NCBI GenBank assembly: GCA_009701115.1
Contig: WLKR01000032.1
Span: 1 to 8,805, forward strand
Origin: Actinomycetota bacterium
Lineage (GTDB): Bacteria > Actinomycetota > Acidimicrobiia > Acidimicrobiales > RAAP-2
Reading direction: 5' to 3'
Length of the DNA stretch: 8,805 nucleotides
Part shown: positions 6,354 through 8,805 of the stretch, piece after piece
Position numbering within the stretch: position 1 is the stretch's first letter
Layout of the letters: every line of letters begins with the position of its first letter
Position numbers and translations under genes: made by a program
The notes under the pieces: model-generated
Seen by the model: the letters and a program-made list of their open reading frames with translations, nothing else
Database searches by the model: none
What the model was told of the DNA's origin: nothing

Positions 6354-7907
6354 CTACTCGCGAAAGGGCAAAAGCGTCACATTCATTGACTGATAAAAGC
6401 CCGTGAGGCGGGCCTGCAGCAACCTCTCGGGTGGCCGACCGGTCGCAGCGGCGATGTTACGCACTACCGCTTTGCAGGTCCCCTTAAGGGTGTAGCCCGA
6501 TGACCAAACCACGTAAATATCGCGATTTCCAGCCGCCGCCAGCACGGTTGAGCCAGCTTTCGCCGGAGAAGTCGCCGCAAACGCGTCCTTGTAGTCATAC
6601 CAATTGACGAATGTGGGATTCGAATAACGGGGATACGAGCTGTACTCGAGGTCACTTCGGGCGTAGCGAAGTACTGAGGGGCCAATCTGGTCAGGGCACA
6701 GAAACACGAAGGCCCCCGGCGTGGCCCCGGCCAGAACATCTGCTACTTGTCCGGCTTGAGACCGCTGGACATTGCGACCCCACTTATCAGTCCACAGCAT
6801 TCCCCCAGAAAACAGGAGAAGCACCAAGAGGATTCGTATGGGCTTATCCAAGACCATTATCCCTCTCGCGGCTAGAAGCACCAAAGGAATAACGACCACG
6901 GATGCGTATCGAGGCGCGAAAGTCGTGCCACCAAAGTGACTCGCGAGCAGGCCTAGGAGCATGGTTCCAAAGGAGATAAACGCCAAGAACTTTGCTGCTT
7001 GCGGCACACAGAAGTCCAGTGCCATAATTTGACGTTCCGTCATCACGACTGCGAAAGTGCCGATCAGCAACAGGGCGATGAGAAGGTACATATTGACTTG
7101 GTGATGCATCGACGGAGTGTGGTGTTGTCGGCTCTGATTAACGATAAATGAATCAATCCAGTTGAAGAATTGGAACAGTGCAGGCGGTGGCGACCAGGGG
7201 GTACCGGTGTGTAGTCGTTGCTCGTTGAAAATCGGCAACCAAGGCAGCCAGAGAGCTCCACCTCCCAGGATGGCGAGAAGCTTCCACTTCGAAGAACGCC
7301 CGAACGTCCGGACGCGCCACATTTGGGTCACCACTACTACGAATAGCACGCTGACCAGGTATAACGACCAGTAATGGGTATAGAGGAGAAGTGCAATCAG
7401 GACCATTGCGATGAGGCCCCGCTTGAGCGCTCCGGTCTCCCAATCTCCGATCCAAACGAAGAGCAATAACGCTGATTCCAGCATCACCAGTGAATACATC
7501 CTCGCTTCTGTGCCGAAGTAGACAGCGTACGGCAGGACTGCCAATACTGCTGTGGCCACGAAGGCATAGCGTGAGCCCCAAAGTCGGCGAGCCAGGATGA
7601 ACGCAGCGCCTAGTCCGAGAACCGAAAACACTCCCGAAAGTGATCGGACCGTGAAATCGGAGGCCCCGAACAGCGAAATCCAGTAATGAAGCAGAACGTA
7701 GTACAGCGGTGGGGCACCGTCATTGCGGAGATGGTCGACCAACTGACCGATAGGGGCGCTGGCGATATTGACGCCTAACGCCTCGTCCAACCACAGTTTA
7801 GAGGTGGTCGTAAACCTTAGGAATATCCCCATCGTTAGGTCCAGCGCAACGACAACGGCGATACCGCCTGGACTGAGGGTCGAAAGAACTTTCCAGAGAC
7901 GCTTCAT
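6354..7907 (-). CDS. GT39/PMT-like polytopic membrane glycosyltransferase
   Basis: A GT-C type integral membrane glycosyltransferase of 517 residues counted from the ATG (518 from the adjacent TTG). Counting from the TTG, a first helix at about 15-33 leads into an extracytoplasmic loop with LWLDEALG (D42, E43), the acidic motif where GT39/ArnT-type enzymes place their catalytic Asp. NDGAPPLYYVLLHYW follows, a hallmark of the PMT_2 (RgtA-D-like) family. About ten hydrophobic segments run to roughly residue 385, followed by a soluble C-terminal tail of about 130 residues that is probably extracytoplasmic. Such enzymes use polyprenyl-phosphate sugars to decorate lipid, glycan or protein outside the cytoplasmic membrane. 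It is the first gene of the minus-strand cassette. TTG at 7908-7910 directly precedes the ATG; AGGA at 7918-7921 lies 7 nt before the TTG and 10 nt before the ATG, so either could serve. The ATG was preferred as the commoner start codon. Confidence 0.87.
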   Translation of the reverse strand: MKRLWKVLSTLSPGGIAVVVALDLTMGIFLRFTTTSKLWLDEALGVNIASAPIGQLVDHLRNDGAPPLYYVLLHYWISLFGASDFTVRSLSGVFSVLGLGAAFILARRLWGSRYAFVATAVLAVLPYAVYFGTEARMYSLVMLESALLLFVWIGDWETGALKRGLIAMVLIALLLYTHYWSLYLVSVLFVVVVTQMWRVRTFGRSSKWKLLAILGGGALWLPWLPIFNEQRLHTGTPWSPPPALFQFFNWIDSFIVNQSRQHHTPSMHHQVNMYLLIALLLIGTFAVVMTERQIMALDFCVPQAAKFLAFISFGTMLLGLLASHFGGTTFAPRYASVVVIPLVLLAARGIMVLDKPIRILLVLLLFSGGMLWTDKWGRNVQRSQAGQVADVLAGATPGAFVFLCPDQIGPSVLRYARSDLEYSSYPRYSNPTFVNWYDYKDAFAATSPAKAGSTVLAAAGNRDIYVVWSSGYTLKGTCKAVVRNIAAATGRPPERLLQARLTGFYQSMNVTLLPFRE

Positions 7908-7916
7908 CAAGTCAGA

Positions 7917-7922
7917 ATCCTA
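7917..7922 (-). promoter_or_regulatory. Possible -10 element (TAGGAT) of the glycan cassette
   Basis: TAGGAT on the minus strand matches the actinobacterial TANNNT -10 pattern and ends 7 nt before the TTG and 10 nt before the ATG of the GT39-like gene. Transcription from it would start at or next to the start codon, giving a leaderless or near-leaderless message. The same bases contain the AGGA that could instead be a Shine-Dalgarno. The nearest -35-like hexamer (TTGCGT) is only about 14 nt upstream, which is too close, so this is a weak call. Confidence 0.22.
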
Positions 7923-7977
7923 CGCTCTGCCCATGAACGCAAGATGGCATTGAAATTGAGTATTCTCACTAAGTCTG

Positions 7978-7986
7978 AAAGAGGGG
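7978..7986 (+). promoter_or_regulatory. Ribosome binding site of the ABC permease gene
   Basis: AAAGAGGGG is a purine-rich Shine-Dalgarno-like run ending 2 nt before the GTG at 7989; its AGAGG core leaves a 4-nt spacer. It is the best such site near any start in the window. It supports the GTG over the in-frame ATG at 7944, which has no comparable site. Confidence 0.5.
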
Positions 7987-7988
7987 CA

Positions 7989-8805
7989 GTGCTTAAGTAC
8001 TTCACAAAACGACTAGTCGCGCTGGTGTTGATTATCATCGCGATTTCGATCGGAAGCTTCTACATGATTCACCTGCTTCCTGGTGACCTGGCGACCATGA
8101 TCTTGGGCACCGGAAACACGCCAGAGAACAAGAAGCGACTTTATGCCCAGCTGGGACTCGACAAGGGACTCGTACAGCAGTACTTGACATGGATGAGTCA
8201 CGTACTGCAGGGTGACCTAGGCAAGTCCTACATCACCGGTGAATCAATTAACACTTCCATCGGTAAGGCTTTGCCGATTGACATTGAAGTGATTGTCATC
8301 TCTCAAATTCTGGCATTTGCTTGCGCTATTCCCCTCGCCATGAAGGCAGCCAAGAAGCCCAATGGCCTTTTTGACCGCATGAGTAACGGGGTTACCTTCG
8401 GACTACTCAGCGTGCCGTCATTCATCATCGTGGTCTACCTAGTGCTACTCATTGCGCTTAAGTTGCACGTGCCCGGTACGGGCCCTGCCAGCTTCACCCG
8501 TTTTCCGGAGTGGGGATGGATTCTTAGCGACACTCTGATGTTCTTCACCACTCTGAAGGACAATCTCATGAGCCTGTTGATTCCATCACTGACTCTGTCA
8601 ATTGGCTCCTTCGTGGTCTATTTCCGCGTGTTGCGCTCAGACTTGATCGCAACCCTCCAAGAGGAATACATCACCATGGCGCGCTCAAAGGGTCTCTCGC
8701 GTCGACGCATCATGTGGCGCCACGCATTCCGACCTTCTTCAATCGCTTTGCTGGGTACGGCTGGCATCAACATCGGCGGGTTGATTGCTGGTGGCTTCGT
8801 AGTTC
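7989..8805 (+). CDS. ABC transporter permease, DppB/OppB family (3' partial)
   Basis: The first 272 codons of an inner-membrane permease of a peptide/nickel-type ABC importer; family members are about 310-330 residues, so roughly the last 40-60 are beyond the edge. The N-terminus is MLKYFTKRL plus a first helix (about 8-30), then HLLPGD at 28-33, the conserved post-helix motif. LGLDKGLVQQYLTWM and GDLGKSY follow, as in DppB/OppB. The EAA loop that contacts the ATPase is clear: EEYITMARSKGLSRRRIMW from 225, with the conserved Gly at 235. It should pair with a DppC-type permease, ATPases and a substrate-binding protein further right. The GTG start is favoured by its ribosome binding site and family alignment. 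An in-frame ATG at 7944 would add 15 residues. It is divergent from the glycan cassette and functionally separate; dipeptide, oligopeptide or another solute are all possible substrates. Confidence 0.9.
   Translation, partial: MLKYFTKRLVALVLIIIAISIGSFYMIHLLPGDLATMILGTGNTPENKKRLYAQLGLDKGLVQQYLTWMSHVLQGDLGKSYITGESINTSIGKALPIDIEVIVISQILAFACAIPLAMKAAKKPNGLFDRMSNGVTFGLLSVPSFIIVVYLVLLIALKLHVPGTGPASFTRFPEWGWILSDTLMFFTTLKDNLMSLLIPSLTLSIGSFVVYFRVLRSDLIATLQEEYITMARSKGLSRRRIMWRHAFRPSSIALLGTAGINIGGLIAGGFVV

Noticed and set aside
7153..7581. A 142-codon minus-strand open frame within the GT39-like gene in another frame
   Set aside because: The overlapped frame encodes clear membrane helices and family motifs, while this one has low-complexity Arg/Ser-rich content typical of a frame shadow.
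7950..7966. TTGAAA and TATTCT as a plus-strand -35/-10 promoter for the permease
   Set aside because: The two hexamers are only 5 bp apart, which cannot work as a sigma-70 type promoter. TATTCT alone is too weak to call.

Overview
The window looks like part of an Actinomycetota chromosome. Every base is coding or short intergenic space, and base composition appears moderate (a little over half G+C by eye, not computed). The lineage call rests on gene families. There is an AftD-like (DUF3367-type) arabinofuranosyltransferase C-terminus, a methyltransferase domain resembling mycobacterial Rv0224c, and a GT4 glycosyltransferase resembling Rv0225. This combination is typical of actinobacterial cell-envelope glycan loci. 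The moderate G+C would fit an aquatic or otherwise lower-G+C actinobacterium, but that is inference.

Layout. (1) Positions 1-2466, plus strand: the 3' part of a very large membrane glycosyltransferase gene that enters from the left edge. It encodes extracytoplasmic carbohydrate-binding-like beta domains, a C-terminal membrane bundle and, in the same reading frame, a methyltransferase-like domain. (2) Positions 2469-7907, minus strand: a tightly packed four-gene cassette, transcribed from right to left. It encodes a GT39/PMT-like membrane glycosyltransferase, a UDP-galactopyranose-mutase-like FAD protein, a Wzx-type flippase and a GT4 glycosyltransferase. Junctions are 24 bp, 8 bp and an 8-bp overlap. 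(3) A 78-81 bp divergent intergenic region. (4) From 7989 to the right edge, plus strand: the 5' part of a DppB/OppB-type ABC transporter permease, unrelated in function to the glycan genes.

Reading the locus together: the GT4 enzyme would work on a cytoplasmic lipid-linked precursor, the mutase-like protein may supply or modify a sugar nucleotide, and the flippase would move the lipid-linked glycan outward. The GT39-like and AftD-like GT-C enzymes would extend or attach it on the outer face using polyprenyl-phosphate sugars. This pathway is inferred from families and gene order; no substrate is readable from sequence.

The most notable points are the in-frame fusion of the AftD-like protein to the methyltransferase domain, and the loss of the glycine-rich SAM-binding motif in that domain. 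I see no RNA genes, CRISPR arrays, insertion sequences, phage genes or defence systems. No stretch over 300 bases lacks a gene.
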